Origin: SZUA-100 sp965248135
Lineage (GTDB): Bacteria; Pseudomonadota; Alphaproteobacteria; Rhizobiales; Rhizobiaceae
Length of the DNA: 64,000 nt
Direction of reading: 5' to 3'
NCBI GenBank assembly: GCA_965248135.1
Contig: CBDFIN010000012.1
Span: 744,001 to 808,000, forward strand
Of the stretch, positions 55,659 through 64,000 are shown in pieces. Under the pieces are notes generated by a model. That model worked only from the letters and a program-made list of their open reading frames with translations, searched no databases and was not told the origin of the DNA. The translations under genes were made by a program, and so were the position numbers. Position 1 is the stretch's first letter; the number at the start of each line of letters is the position of its first letter.

Positions 55659-56471
55659 TCAGATGATGGCGTGGCGCACTTTTGCCGACACCCATTCCGA
55701 CAGGATCACCGTCGCCAGAATTACCAGCAAAATGGTCGACACCTGGGTCCAGGCCAGGGTATTGATCGAGCCGTTCAACTGTAGTCCTATGCCGCCGGCG
55801 CCGACCAGACCCAAAATGGTCGATTCACGGATATTGATATCCCAGCGGAATACCCCGACACCGGCAAAGGTTGGTAGAACCTGCGGCACAATGGCAAACA
55901 GCATTTGTTGCGCTTTGGTGGCACCGGTCGCCTCGATCGCTTCGACCTGGGTGTGGTCGATCTCCTCAATTGCCTCATAGAGAAGCTTGGCGCAAAACCC
56001 GACTGAACGCAGCCCGATAGCAATGGTTCCAGCCAGCACGCCCGGACCAAGAATGAATACCAGCATCAAGGCCCAGATCAACGAATTGACCGACCTTGAC
56101 GAGACGATGATAAACACCGCGACAGCCCGCACCAGCTTGTGAGGCGTGGTATTGCGTGCTGCAGCAAAGGCCACCGGCACAGCAATGACCAGCGCAATAA
56201 CCGTGCCTAGTGTGGCGATGTTCAGCGTATCCCAAACCGGTATCCACAATTTATTGATATAGGACAGCTTTGGCGGGATCATCCGACCGCCAATGTCAGC
56301 CGCCTGTCGCGGTGCATCCTGGACGAAAAACCAGATTGTTTTTTCCGATATCAGTTGCCAGGCATAAACGGTGATCGCTATGCCGATAAGCCAGCCAAAC
56401 CAGCTCAACAACTGGGTTTTTGTGGTGCGCCGCTTCCAAAGCGGACCGTCGCCGGTTTCAATCATCGGCAT
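55659..56471 (-). CDS. Phosphonate-type ABC transporter permease (second PhnE)
   Basis: This 270-residue permease has an N-terminal span near 20-40 and the EAA-type coupling loop EAIEATGATKAQQMLFAIVPQ (in part) near 185. It follows the first PhnE after one base, so the channel is a heterodimer. It is last in the phnDCEE cluster. No phosphonate-degrading gene follows. Confidence 0.88.
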   Translation of the reverse strand: MPMIETGDGPLWKRRTTKTQLLSWFGWLIGIAITVYAWQLISEKTIWFFVQDAPRQAADIGGRMIPPKLSYINKLWIPVWDTLNIATLGTVIALVIAVPVAFAAARNTTPHKLVRAVAVFIIVSSRSVNSLIWALMLVFILGPGVLAGTIAIGLRSVGFCAKLLYEAIEEIDHTQVEAIEATGATKAQQMLFAIVPQVLPTFAGVGVFRWDINIRESTILGLVGAGGIGLQLNGSINTLAWTQVSTILLVILATVILSEWVSAKVRHAII

Positions 56472-56472
56472 G

Positions 56473-57282
56473 TTACTGGACCCACTTTCTCAAATATCCC
56501 GAAGTGTATTCGAGCACCATAACGATGGCGATGATGATCAATAATATGGCGGCGGCAGTGTCAAACTCATAGCGCTCGAAGGCCGTGTTCAATGTGGCGC
56601 CAATGCCTCCGCCACCGACGATGCCGACCACGGCCGATTCGCGGAAATTGATATCAAGCCGATAGACTGACAGACCAATCATGCGCGGCATCACCTGTGG
56701 TTGAATGGCATAATTGATCCATTGGAACCAGCTTGCCCCTGTTGCCTTGACTGCCTCAGCCTGCGAGGCGCTCATGTTCTCGATGTCTTCGGCCAGCAAT
56801 TTGGCAAAGAAACCGATAGTGCCGATAGATAGAGCGATGAAACCGGCAAAGGGACCAAAACCAAACAGTTTAACCGCGAAGATCGCCAGAATAATTTCCG
56901 GAAAGGTTCGCGAACCAGCGATTATGGCCCGGTTGAACAGATAGACCCACCTTGGCGCGAGGTTTCGCGCCGCACCCAACCCGATCGGCACGGAAAGCGC
57001 GATGCCAGCGACGGTCGAAATAATCGCCATCCATATGCTCTCCAGAATGCCGTCCCAGACAACGCCGCGGTTGTCAGCAAAATTTGGTGGAAAAAATGCC
57101 TCCAAAAAACGCTGCCCCCGGGGCAGACCTTCCCATGCCCTGATCCAGTTGACGTCCATGGTACCAAGTGCAATCGCCAGATAGACCGCCGATCCAGTGA
57201 TGATCCCCCACCGCAACATTGGATTGCGGATCATCGGCGGTTTTTTCCAGCTAGAGGGATAATTAGCGGCAGCGTCGCTCAT
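56473..57282 (-). CDS. Phosphonate-type ABC transporter permease (first PhnE)
   Basis: This is a 269-residue permease with five to six spans and the coupling loop QAEAVKATGASWFQWINYA (near 180), parallel to that of the second permease. ATG 57282 overlaps the phnC stop by 4 bp. The family is phosphonate/phosphite/phosphate-ester; the solute is set by the binding protein. Confidence 0.88.
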   Translation of the reverse strand: MSDAAANYPSSWKKPPMIRNPMLRWGIITGSAVYLAIALGTMDVNWIRAWEGLPRGQRFLEAFFPPNFADNRGVVWDGILESIWMAIISTVAGIALSVPIGLGAARNLAPRWVYLFNRAIIAGSRTFPEIILAIFAVKLFGFGPFAGFIALSIGTIGFFAKLLAEDIENMSASQAEAVKATGASWFQWINYAIQPQVMPRMIGLSVYRLDINFRESAVVGIVGGGGIGATLNTAFERYEFDTAAAILLIIIAIVMVLEYTSGYLRKWVQ

Positions 57283-58079
57283 GCATCGTTCTCCGCAAGT
57301 TCTTCCTCCTCCTCGTCGACCGTTTCGATGGTCGCTTCCCAGTCCTCTTCGCCATAGATCTGGGTTAATACATCCGACGTCAGCCCTTCGGGCGGGCCAT
57401 CATAAACGATGGTTCCCAATTCCAGCCCAACGACGCGCTGGGAAAACATCTGCGCCAATAAAACATCATGAATATTGATGATGGCGGCAAGGCCGCGTTC
57501 GGCGCATAATTCGTTGATCAGCCGCATGATCTGTCTTGAAGTCTTGGGATCAAGACTGGCCGTCGGCTCGTCGACCAGCAATAGTTCCGGATCCTGGATT
57601 AATGCACGGGCAATGCCGACACGCTGGCGCTGGCCGCCGGAAAGCTCGTCAGCCCGTTTGTCCACCATATGCATTAAGCCGACCCGATCAAGCAGGCGAT
57701 AGGCTTCACGAACGTCGTCTTTGGGAAATTTCCTGAACCAGCTCTTCCAGAAACCGACATAGCCAAGGCGGCCGGAAAGCACATTTTCCATCACCGTCAA
57801 CCGTTCGACCAGGGCGTATTCCTGGAAGATCATACCCATACGACGACGGGCTTTACGCAGGTTACCAGCTGAAAGGCTGGTCAGTTCCAGATCACCCAGA
57901 TAAACCTTGCCACGGGTCGGCTCCACCAGCCGGTTGACACAACGAATGAGCGTCGACTTGCCGGCACCGGACGGCCCGATCAGGGCAATTACCTGCCCGT
58001 CCGGGATTTCAAGATCAACGTTTTTGAGGGCATCATCGCCCGTCTTATATGTCTTGCCCAGTCCTTCAAGACGCAGCAT
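57279..58079 (-). CDS. Phosphonate-type ABC transporter ATPase (PhnC)
   Basis: This 266-residue ATPase has Walker A GPSGAGKSTL near 36, the Q-loop FQEYALVERLTV, signature LSGGQRQRVGIARAL near 145 and Walker B LLLVDEPTASLDP. GGAGGGATA directly precedes ATG 58079, a strong site, so the six-residue longer frame is not used. It lies downstream of a hairpin that separates it from phnD. Confidence 0.93.
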   Translation of the reverse strand: MLRLEGLGKTYKTGDDALKNVDLEIPDGQVIALIGPSGAGKSTLIRCVNRLVEPTRGKVYLGDLELTSLSAGNLRKARRRMGMIFQEYALVERLTVMENVLSGRLGYVGFWKSWFRKFPKDDVREAYRLLDRVGLMHMVDKRADELSGGQRQRVGIARALIQDPELLLVDEPTASLDPKTSRQIMRLINELCAERGLAAIINIHDVLLAQMFSQRVVGLELGTIVYDGPPEGLTSDVLTQIYGEEDWEATIETVDEEEEELAENDA

Positions 58080-58104
58080 TATCCCTCCAACTCGCATAGA
58101 GCAA

Positions 58105-58140
58105 ACAGCCAGGCCATTTGTTGAATTTCAGCCTGGCTGT
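58105..58140 (-). terminator. Hairpin between phnD and phnC
   Basis: The 10-bp arms ACAGCCAGGC and GCCTGGCTGT are perfectly complementary, with a 16-base AT-rich loop and no strong U tract. Such hairpins between binding-protein and ATPase genes usually stabilise the upstream message and partly terminate, giving more binding protein than ATPase (inference). Confidence 0.7.
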
Positions 58141-58164
58141 CACTTTATTGTAATTCTGGCTATG

Positions 58165-59145
58165 CTACTTGCAGTCGTAGCTTACGCCATTGGCTTTGTC
58201 GATCTGACGAATAACCGCCCAGTCGAATTTGTGGGTAATACCGACAAAACGGTCGGCTTTTTTGAATTCCTTGACGAAATTCGCATCATCACTCCACGGA
58301 TAGGTCCAAAACGCCTGCTTGACCTTGGCCACAAGTTCGGGGTGAAGGTTGTGCGCATGGCCATAGCCGGTGGTCGGGAAGGTTTGTGACTTGTAGATCG
58401 TCCGGATCTTGCCTTCTTCGATGACACCGCGGCGGATCATCCGCAACAAAACCGAATTGGCGATCGAGGCCACTTCATAGTCGCCATTATAGACGCCGAG
58501 AATGGAATTATCGTGTTTGCCGGAGAAAGTCGGGGTGAAGTCTTTTTCGGCGATCAGTCCAAATTCGCCCTTCAATATCGCCGATGGGGCCTTGAAGCCG
58601 GAATTTGAGGTTGGCGCCGTAAAGGCCATGGTCTTGCCCTTGATTTGATCGGGCGAGGTCATCGGGCTGTCGGCCGGGACAATGATTTCCATTTCATAAC
58701 CAAACGAGCCGTCATTCTTGGCCATCATGCCGAAGGGTACAAAACCGGCGCAGCTAACGGCAATCGGGTTAGAGCCGGTATTGAACCCAGCGACGTGCAA
58801 GCGCCCTGAGCGCATCGCTTCAAGCTGGGCCGCGTTTGACTGAACCGGAAAAAACACTACTTTTTTGCCGGTCGTATCCTCCATATGTTTGACAAAACCC
58901 TCCCAGATATTGGCGTAGACCGCAGGGTCCTCAACCGGTGTATAGGTGAAGATAATAGTATCGGGGTTGATCCAATCCTTGGGATCAAGCGGCAGATCAG
59001 CGGTCTGATCAAAGTTCCGATCGCAATAGGCTTTATCCAACGTACCGCGATTACAGTCTTCGGCGTTAGCGGCAGTGGAAATAAGTCCCAAACTCGCTCC
59101 CGCCAACAGGCCAGCGGCAGTGGTTAGAAATTTACGGATTTTCAT
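58165..59145 (-). CDS. Phosphonate-type ABC transporter binding protein (PhnD)
   Basis: This 326-residue periplasmic protein has a clear signal peptide (cleavage after AANA, about residue 28). The body matches the PhnD/PtxB family (VVFFPVQSNAAQLEAMRSGRLHVAGFNTGS in part; FTAPTSNSGFKAPSAIL). A pair of cysteines near the mature N-terminus (EDCNRG, KAYCDR) may form a disulfide. Without C-P lyase or phosphite oxidase genes nearby, the ligand (phosphonate, phosphite or another oxyanion) is open. Confidence 0.88.
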   Translation of the reverse strand: MKIRKFLTTAAGLLAGASLGLISTAANAEDCNRGTLDKAYCDRNFDQTADLPLDPKDWINPDTIIFTYTPVEDPAVYANIWEGFVKHMEDTTGKKVVFFPVQSNAAQLEAMRSGRLHVAGFNTGSNPIAVSCAGFVPFGMMAKNDGSFGYEMEIIVPADSPMTSPDQIKGKTMAFTAPTSNSGFKAPSAILKGEFGLIAEKDFTPTFSGKHDNSILGVYNGDYEVASIANSVLLRMIRRGVIEEGKIRTIYKSQTFPTTGYGHAHNLHPELVAKVKQAFWTYPWSDDANFVKEFKKADRFVGITHKFDWAVIRQIDKANGVSYDCK

Positions 59146-59251
59146 CGATTTCTCCCAAAATACATTTTGATTTTTTGTTACGCGTTCAGACTAGACCGCA
59201 ATCAAGCGGGGCGGCAAGCACAAAATATTCGCTTCACCTTTCGAAATTCAT

Positions 59252-59267
59252 CAAATGAATTCATTTG
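59252..59267. promoter_or_regulatory. 16-nt palindrome upstream of phnD
   Basis: CAAATGAATTCATTTG is a perfect palindrome about 107 bp before the phnD start, in the 243-bp gap to coaBC. It suits a dimeric regulator and does not resemble a Pho box that I would recognise. No regulator gene is adjacent. Confidence 0.4.
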
Positions 59268-59388
59268 GCGCCGGTTCATCGCACATTTAGGATTGGTGGT
59301 TGATTGGCGACGCGCCGGTTCGCTCACCGTGACAAAGCGACGAAAATCCGGGCTGTAGCATTGGGCCAGATTGATTTGATGCTTACGG

Positions 59389-60885
59389 CTATATTTCAAT
59401 TATCTGTTGTTCGAAATGGGCAATAATTTTATTGACCAGGCGCACCGCAACCTTGTCTTTGTCCATCGTCGGCCATTCCTCCACGTCCTGGCTGGACAAC
59501 AGTCGGATGGTGTTGGTGTCACCACCCATGACGCCGGTTTCGGCTGAAACGTCATTGGCCAATATCCAGTCGGCGCCTTTCTTTTTCAGTTTAGCCATGG
59601 CATGGGCAAGGACCGCCTCGGTCTCTGCGGCAAAGCCGATGACCAGATCGGGCCTTTGCTTGCGCCGTCGGCCAACGGCCTTCAGGATATCGGGGTTTTC
59701 CACCAGTTCGAGCGCCGACGCGGTTTTGGCCTTGCCTTTTTTGATCTTTTCATCAGCATTGTTGACGGGCCGCCAGTCAGCTACCGCAGCAACAAAGACC
59801 GCAATTTCTACTGGCAATGCCTGTTCGACCGCCCGGCGCATTTGTTCTGCCGTCTCCACCCGCACCACATCGACACCGGCAGGACAGGCAATTGAAACCG
59901 GCCCAGACACAAGCGTTACCGCCGCACCTGCTCTTGTTAGCGCTTCTGCGATAGCATGACCCTGTTTGCCGGAAGAATGGTTCGACAAATAACGCACCGG
60001 ATCAATCGCTTCGCGCGTCGGCCCGGAAGTGACTATCGCACTCAGTCCGGCAAGTGGCTTGGAACGATGGTCCAGCAGCGCTTCGATTTGATCGACAATA
60101 TCCATTGGTTCGGCCATTCGGCCAGTTCCGCTTTCCCCGCTTTCCGCCATTTCGCCGGCTTCCGGCCCGACAAAATGGATGTCGTTTTGGCACAGAAATT
60201 TAACATTACGGCGGGTCGCTTTGTGGTGCCACATCTGCGGGTTCATGGCCGGTGCCAACAGTATCGGTTTATCGGCGGCAAGCAGAACCGTTGAGGCAAG
60301 ATCGTCGGCAAGCCCATTGGCCATCTTGGCCATAATATTGGCGGTGGCCGGCGCAACAACAATCAAATCCGCCTCGCGGGAAAGACGGATGTGGCCAATA
60401 TCGTGCTCATCTTCGCGGCTGAAAAGATCGCTGAAAACCGGCTCGGCTGAAAGCGCACCAACCGCCAGCGGCGTGATAAATTCACCGGCTGACTTGGTCA
60501 TAATCGTTCGAATGCTGGCACCACGCTGGCGCAGCCGGCGGATCAGTTCGAGCGATTTATAAGCAGCAATGCCACCGGTAATTATCAACAGGATTTTCTT
60601 GCCGGCAAGAATGCTGTCATTCCAATGCCCGTTATTGGCGACAACGGCTTCAGTTTCGACCAAAGCGGGGTCGGGCGTCGAAATTTCGACGGCAGCAGAA
60701 ACTGTGGTCACCGGTTGTTCGCTTGCTGGTTCCTCGACCGGCAAACTATTGTGGCCGTCCTGTTCTTGCCATTGGCTGAATAACAGCCGCGCCTCCTGCT
60801 CCATCGAGCGGCCATTTTCGGCGGCACGAACCCGCAACCAGTTCTTGGTATCTTCATTGAGATTTCTAATTGTGATGCTTGCCAT
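59389..60885 (-). CDS. CoaBC with N-terminal ribbon-helix-helix extension
   Basis: CoaBC makes 4'-phosphopantetheine in two steps: CTP-dependent ligation of cysteine to phosphopantothenate (CoaB) and FMN-dependent decarboxylation (CoaC). Residues about 93-270 are CoaC (LLIITGGIAAYKSLELI; active histidine in IGHIRLSRE; PAMNPQMW). About 280-490 are CoaB (TSGPTREAIDPVRYLSNHSSG; AAVADWRP). Residues 1-40 (MASITIRNLNEDTKNWLRVR, then EQEARLLFSQW) are a FitA-like RHH DNA-binding domain, joined by a 50-residue linker. GGAG precedes ATG 60885 and no internal start lies before the CoaC domain, so the extension is probably translated. Confidence 0.92.
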   Translation of the reverse strand: MASITIRNLNEDTKNWLRVRAAENGRSMEQEARLLFSQWQEQDGHNSLPVEEPASEQPVTTVSAAVEISTPDPALVETEAVVANNGHWNDSILAGKKILLIITGGIAAYKSLELIRRLRQRGASIRTIMTKSAGEFITPLAVGALSAEPVFSDLFSREDEHDIGHIRLSREADLIVVAPATANIMAKMANGLADDLASTVLLAADKPILLAPAMNPQMWHHKATRRNVKFLCQNDIHFVGPEAGEMAESGESGTGRMAEPMDIVDQIEALLDHRSKPLAGLSAIVTSGPTREAIDPVRYLSNHSSGKQGHAIAEALTRAGAAVTLVSGPVSIACPAGVDVVRVETAEQMRRAVEQALPVEIAVFVAAVADWRPVNNADEKIKKGKAKTASALELVENPDILKAVGRRRKQRPDLVIGFAAETEAVLAHAMAKLKKKGADWILANDVSAETGVMGGDTNTIRLLSSQDVEEWPTMDKDKVAVRLVNKIIAHFEQQIIEI

Positions 60886-60937
60886 GGTTTGCTCCGGGTT
60901 TAACCGAAGCTATATGATAGCAACGCAATCAATGCAA

Positions 60938-62506
60938 TCAAATTTGCCAGACGACAATAACCGCGGCGATGGCAATCACCACCAGCGCTACCCGGCCGCT
61001 GCGTGAATAGCGGGCCTCGGCCTTGCCAATTGCCTCAATGGTCGGCGCATCAAGTCGAATGCCGTTGGCGCTCATGGTGTCCAGCTCCTTACCCAGCCGT
61101 TCGGTGCGATCGACAAATTCAGGCGCCATTGCCGCCAGCCGCGAGATTGCATGCAGTCCTTCTTTGACTTCCTCAAGCTTGCCGACGGGGCCAAGTTTGC
61201 GGGCAATCCACTGGCCCACCACGGGCTCCGATGCCTGCCACATATTGAACTTGGGATCGAGCTTGCGCGCTACGCCTTCCACTACGACCATGGTTTTTTG
61301 CAGCAACAACAGCTGCGGCTGCGTTTTCATGTCGAAAAGTTCGGTGACTTCAAACAGCAGGGTCAGCAGCTTGGCCATCGAAACCGTTTCGGCCGATTGG
61401 CCGTGGATCGGTTCGCCAATTGCTCTAATGGCCTGGGCAAAACTGGCCACCTGGTGGTGGGCAGGCACATAACCGGCATCAAAATGAACCTGGGCGACCC
61501 GCATATAGTCGCGAGTGATAAAGCCATAGAGTATCTCCGCCAGCACCAGCCGCTCCTTGGCGCCGAGCCTGCCGGCAATGCCAAGATCGACTGCAACGAT
61601 GCAGCCCGCCTCATCAATAAACAGATTGCCCGGATGCATGTCGGCGTGGAAAAACCCGTCCCGCAGGGTGTGCCGCAGGAAGGACTGTATCAATATGACC
61701 GCGACCTTGTCCTTGTCTATGCCCTGTTTTTCTAATTCACGCACCTTTGTAAGCTTGACACCGTCGACCCAATCCATGGTGACCACGTCGCGTCCGGTGC
61801 GCTCCCAGTCGACGTCCGGCACCCGAAAGCCCTCGTCGTTAGCAGTGTTCTCGCGCATTTCGGAAAAGGCGGCAGCTTCCAGCCGCAAATCCATCTCCAG
61901 CCGTGCGGACTGGGCCAATATGTCGACCACGGAAACCGGTCTCAACCTCCTTGCTGCCGGAATGAACCGTTCCTGCAGCCGGGCGGCAAAATAAAACAGT
62001 TCGAGATCGCGCAAAAACCGTGGGCGCACGCCCGGTCTGATAACCTTGACCGCGACTTCCTTTGCCGGATCGTCTTTCAGAGTTGCCTTGTGCACCTGAG
62101 CCACCGAGGCGGCGGCAACAGGTTCACCCAATTCGGCAAACAGTTCTTCTATCGGGCGACCGAGCGAAGCTTCAATCGCCTGCTTTGCTTCGGTGGTGGA
62201 AAAGGCTTCCATCCTGTCCTGCAACAGTTCCAGATCCCGGGCGATTTGCACACCGACGACGTCGGGCCTGGTGGCAAGAAACTGCCCGAGCTTGACCCAG
62301 GAGGGTCCGAGCTTGTTGAGGGCACGCGAAAGCCGCTCGGATCGGGCCTCAGATTTCGACCGGTCACGCGAAAGCCATCCCGCAAGACGATGGGCAATGC
62401 GCAGCCAAAACGGGAGGTTCTCGGCCGGTATGGCCGAAAACACGCCCTCGCGGGCCAGAACGAAGCCGGCGCGGGCCAGCGCAACAATAGCAAACAGGCT
62501 GTTCAT
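60938..62506 (-). CDS. Ubiquinone biosynthesis kinase-like protein UbiB
   Basis: UbiB is an atypical ADCK-family ATPase needed for ubiquinone synthesis. At 522 residues it has the KxGQ motif in WVKLGQFLATRPD near 72, ASVAQVHKATL near 135, the HADMHPGNLFID catalytic loop near 290, and two C-terminal membrane spans (VALVVIAIAAVIVVW). It follows ubiE after 13 bp on the minus strand. Confidence 0.93.
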   Translation of the reverse strand: MNSLFAIVALARAGFVLAREGVFSAIPAENLPFWLRIAHRLAGWLSRDRSKSEARSERLSRALNKLGPSWVKLGQFLATRPDVVGVQIARDLELLQDRMEAFSTTEAKQAIEASLGRPIEELFAELGEPVAAASVAQVHKATLKDDPAKEVAVKVIRPGVRPRFLRDLELFYFAARLQERFIPAARRLRPVSVVDILAQSARLEMDLRLEAAAFSEMRENTANDEGFRVPDVDWERTGRDVVTMDWVDGVKLTKVRELEKQGIDKDKVAVILIQSFLRHTLRDGFFHADMHPGNLFIDEAGCIVAVDLGIAGRLGAKERLVLAEILYGFITRDYMRVAQVHFDAGYVPAHHQVASFAQAIRAIGEPIHGQSAETVSMAKLLTLLFEVTELFDMKTQPQLLLLQKTMVVVEGVARKLDPKFNMWQASEPVVGQWIARKLGPVGKLEEVKEGLHAISRLAAMAPEFVDRTERLGKELDTMSANGIRLDAPTIEAIGKAEARYSRSGRVALVVIAIAAVIVVWQI

Positions 62507-62519
62507 GCGTCACCGTTCC

Positions 62520-63302
62520 TCAAATTTTCCAACCTGAGTGAAGCGCCGCAATACCGCCGGAGAAATTCCGGAAGGTCACCTTCTCGAAACCCGCCGCGCT
62601 GATCATTTCGGCAAAACTCTTTTGATCAGGAAATTTGCGGATCGATTCCACCAGATAGCGGTAAGGTTCGCCATCGCCGACAATAAGCCGGCCAATTTTG
62701 GGAATGGCATTGAATGACCATTGTTCATAAAGCCGGTCAAGCACGGGCATATCGACCTTGGAAAATTCAAGGCACAAGAAGCGGCCACCCGGTTTCAAAA
62801 CACGGCAGGCTTCGGCCAGCGCATGATCGATTTTTGGCACATTGCGAATACCCATGGCAATCGTATAGGCATCAAAACTATTGTTGGCGAATGGCAATTG
62901 TTCGGCATTGGCCTCAACAAACTCGAGATTTTGTTCAATGTTCCTTTTTCTTGCCCGTTCCTGACCAACCTCCAGCATTGAACTGTTGATATCAAGCACC
63001 GTGGTGTGGGCAAAATGATTGGATGCCTCGATAATGCGGAAAGCGATATCCCCGGTGCCTCCGGCAACATCGAGACTGTGCCAGCCGGAAGACCCGTTCT
63101 TGGGCGGTGCCAGGGCGGCAACGAGCGCATCTTTCCAAAGCCGATGAATACCTGCCGACATGGCATCGTTCATCAAGTCATAGCGTGAGGCCACACGGTG
63201 AAATACATCATCAACCCTGGGCTGTTTTTCTCCATCTTCCACTTGTTGAAAGCCGTAGGAAGAGGTCATTTCCTCGACTTTGGTGGTGCGGATTTCCGAC
63301 AT
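62520..63302 (-). CDS. Ubiquinone/menaquinone C-methyltransferase UbiE
   Basis: UbiE performs the SAM-dependent C-methylation in ubiquinone synthesis. The 260-residue protein has the SAM motif DVAGGTGDIAFRI near 75 and the signature IAMGIRNVPKIDHALAE in part, near 145. It is divergent from mutM with about 143 bp between, and heads the ubiE-ubiB(-coaBC) run. Confidence 0.95.
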   Translation of the reverse strand: MSEIRTTKVEEMTSSYGFQQVEDGEKQPRVDDVFHRVASRYDLMNDAMSAGIHRLWKDALVAALAPPKNGSSGWHSLDVAGGTGDIAFRIIEASNHFAHTTVLDINSSMLEVGQERARKRNIEQNLEFVEANAEQLPFANNSFDAYTIAMGIRNVPKIDHALAEACRVLKPGGRFLCLEFSKVDMPVLDRLYEQWSFNAIPKIGRLIVGDGEPYRYLVESIRKFPDQKSFAEMISAAGFEKVTFRNFSGGIAALHSGWKI

Positions 63303-63445
63303 GGTTTATTCACCTGTTGACGATCGGCGGTCATTTGCAGCAACCTCAACCGCGCCGGTCAATGAAGCCATATTCCCAATTTTGTCTGGATGGCATAACC
63401 TGTTTTGGCACAAATTCAACCATTTGCCGGAAGAAGGAACGAGGA

Positions 63446-64000
63446 ATGCCGGAATTACCTGAAGTTGAGACGGTTCGCCGCGGTTTAGCGCCGGTGATGG
63501 AGGGCGCCGTCATCGACCGGGTCGAGCAAAGACGCGCCGATTTGCGTTTTGCCTTTGCTGATGACTTTGTTGCAAGGCTTGAAGGGCGAAGTTTCACCGG
63601 TCTGGGACGGCGGGCCAAATATCTCTTGGCGGATATCGACGACGGTATGGTTTTGGTTATGCATCTTGGCATGACCGGCTCGTTTCGGATCGACCATAAT
63701 AGTGTCGAAGATCAGCCGGGCGGTTTTGCCCTGCTAAAAAATAACGATAATAAACATGATCACGTGGTCTTTCACCTGACCTCCAGAGACGGTGGTCGGA
63801 CGCGCATTATATATAATGATCCAAGGCGGTTTGGCTTCATGGCCTTGATAGAGCGGGCTCAGTTGTCTCAGCACCCCTGGTTTTGCTCACTTGGCGTCGA
63901 ACCCACGGGCAACGCGCTGGACGGTACTTGCCTGGCACAAAAGTTCCAGCACAAGAAAGCACCATTAAAGGCAGCGCTGCTGGATCAGAAGGTGATTGCG
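63446..64000 (+). CDS. Formamidopyrimidine-DNA glycosylase, 5' part
   Basis: MutM/Fpg removes oxidised guanines and nicks the site. The first 185 codons are present; the window ends inside the gene. The catalytic N-terminal proline and glutamate (MPELPEVETVRRGL), the MHLGMTGSFR strand and the DPRRFGF motif are visible. GAGGA lies just before ATG 63446. The zinc finger would lie beyond the end. Confidence 0.95.
   Translation, partial: MPELPEVETVRRGLAPVMEGAVIDRVEQRRADLRFAFADDFVARLEGRSFTGLGRRAKYLLADIDDGMVLVMHLGMTGSFRIDHNSVEDQPGGFALLKNNDNKHDHVVFHLTSRDGGRTRIIYNDPRRFGFMALIERAQLSQHPWFCSLGVEPTGNALDGTCLAQKFQHKKAPLKAALLDQKVIA

Overview
The window reads as chromosomal DNA of an alphaproteobacterium of the Rhizobiales/Hyphomicrobiales type. 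The pointers are a ChpT phosphotransferase (CtrA relay), a plant-type GshA, a Mur/Fur regulator in the rimI-fur-plsC-miaB-phoH-ybeY-corC run, a DUF1127 protein, a BigR-like ArsR regulator next to a DUF442 protein, and the mutM <> ubiE-ubiB-coaBC divergence. gyrB and the mutM/ubiE/coaBC block suggest, by inference, a region not far from the chromosome origin. No tRNA, rRNA or CRISPR array was seen.

Layout. 0.5-6.3 kb is a decayed island. It holds a TRAP transporter reduced to fused dctP/dctM pseudogenes, a frameshifted fbiC (coenzyme F420 deazaflavin synthase) with a likely fbiD/cofC 3' remnant, and an IS3-family element inserted in that remnant. 6.3-19 kb carries housekeeping and solitary genes: DUF2189, xseA, a LysR regulator divergent from DUF1127, an EamA exporter, DUF937, gshA, rsmE, a polyprenyl diphosphate synthase, an acyl-CoA synthetase and two small or hypothetical genes. 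19-28.6 kb is one long minus-strand nucleoside salvage operon: ABC ATPase, VOC protein, isochorismatase-like hydrolase, two ABC permeases, cdd (frameshifted), a 314-bp inverted-repeat element, punA, deoC and a double-domain ALDH16. A RutR-like operator lies in front of it. The layout suggests import of nucleosides, deamination, phosphorolysis, cleavage of deoxyribose-5-phosphate and oxidation of the acetaldehyde released.

28.9-40 kb holds gyrB, aqpZ, a DUF442/BigR pair, an alcohol dehydrogenase plus enolase-superfamily dehydratase, a GGDEF-EAL protein, an IS630 element and a tiny membrane protein. 40.6-55.5 kb is a conserved core: glnD-murJ-trpS, then nfu-tsaB-rimI-fur-plsC-miaB-phoH-ybeY-corC, then a Crp-type regulator in the place where lnt is usual, and chpT. 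55.6-59.2 kb is a phnDCEE-type ABC importer without C-P lyase genes. 59.4-64 kb is coaBC (with an N-terminal ribbon-helix-helix extension), ubiB, ubiE and the start of mutM.

Three small non-coding repeat families stand out: a 204-bp element in two inverted copies (10.2 and 40.2 kb) with 19-bp terminal inverted repeats and a 10-bp target duplication; a 314-bp inverted-repeat element wedged between cdd and punA; and CTAG-bounded palindromes, single at 35.7 kb and in a 165-bp tandem at 49.5 kb. At least five genes are broken by single-base length changes, several of them in homopolymers. Some of this is real decay, because dctP also has a nonsense substitution and a large deletion. Some could be sequencing error.
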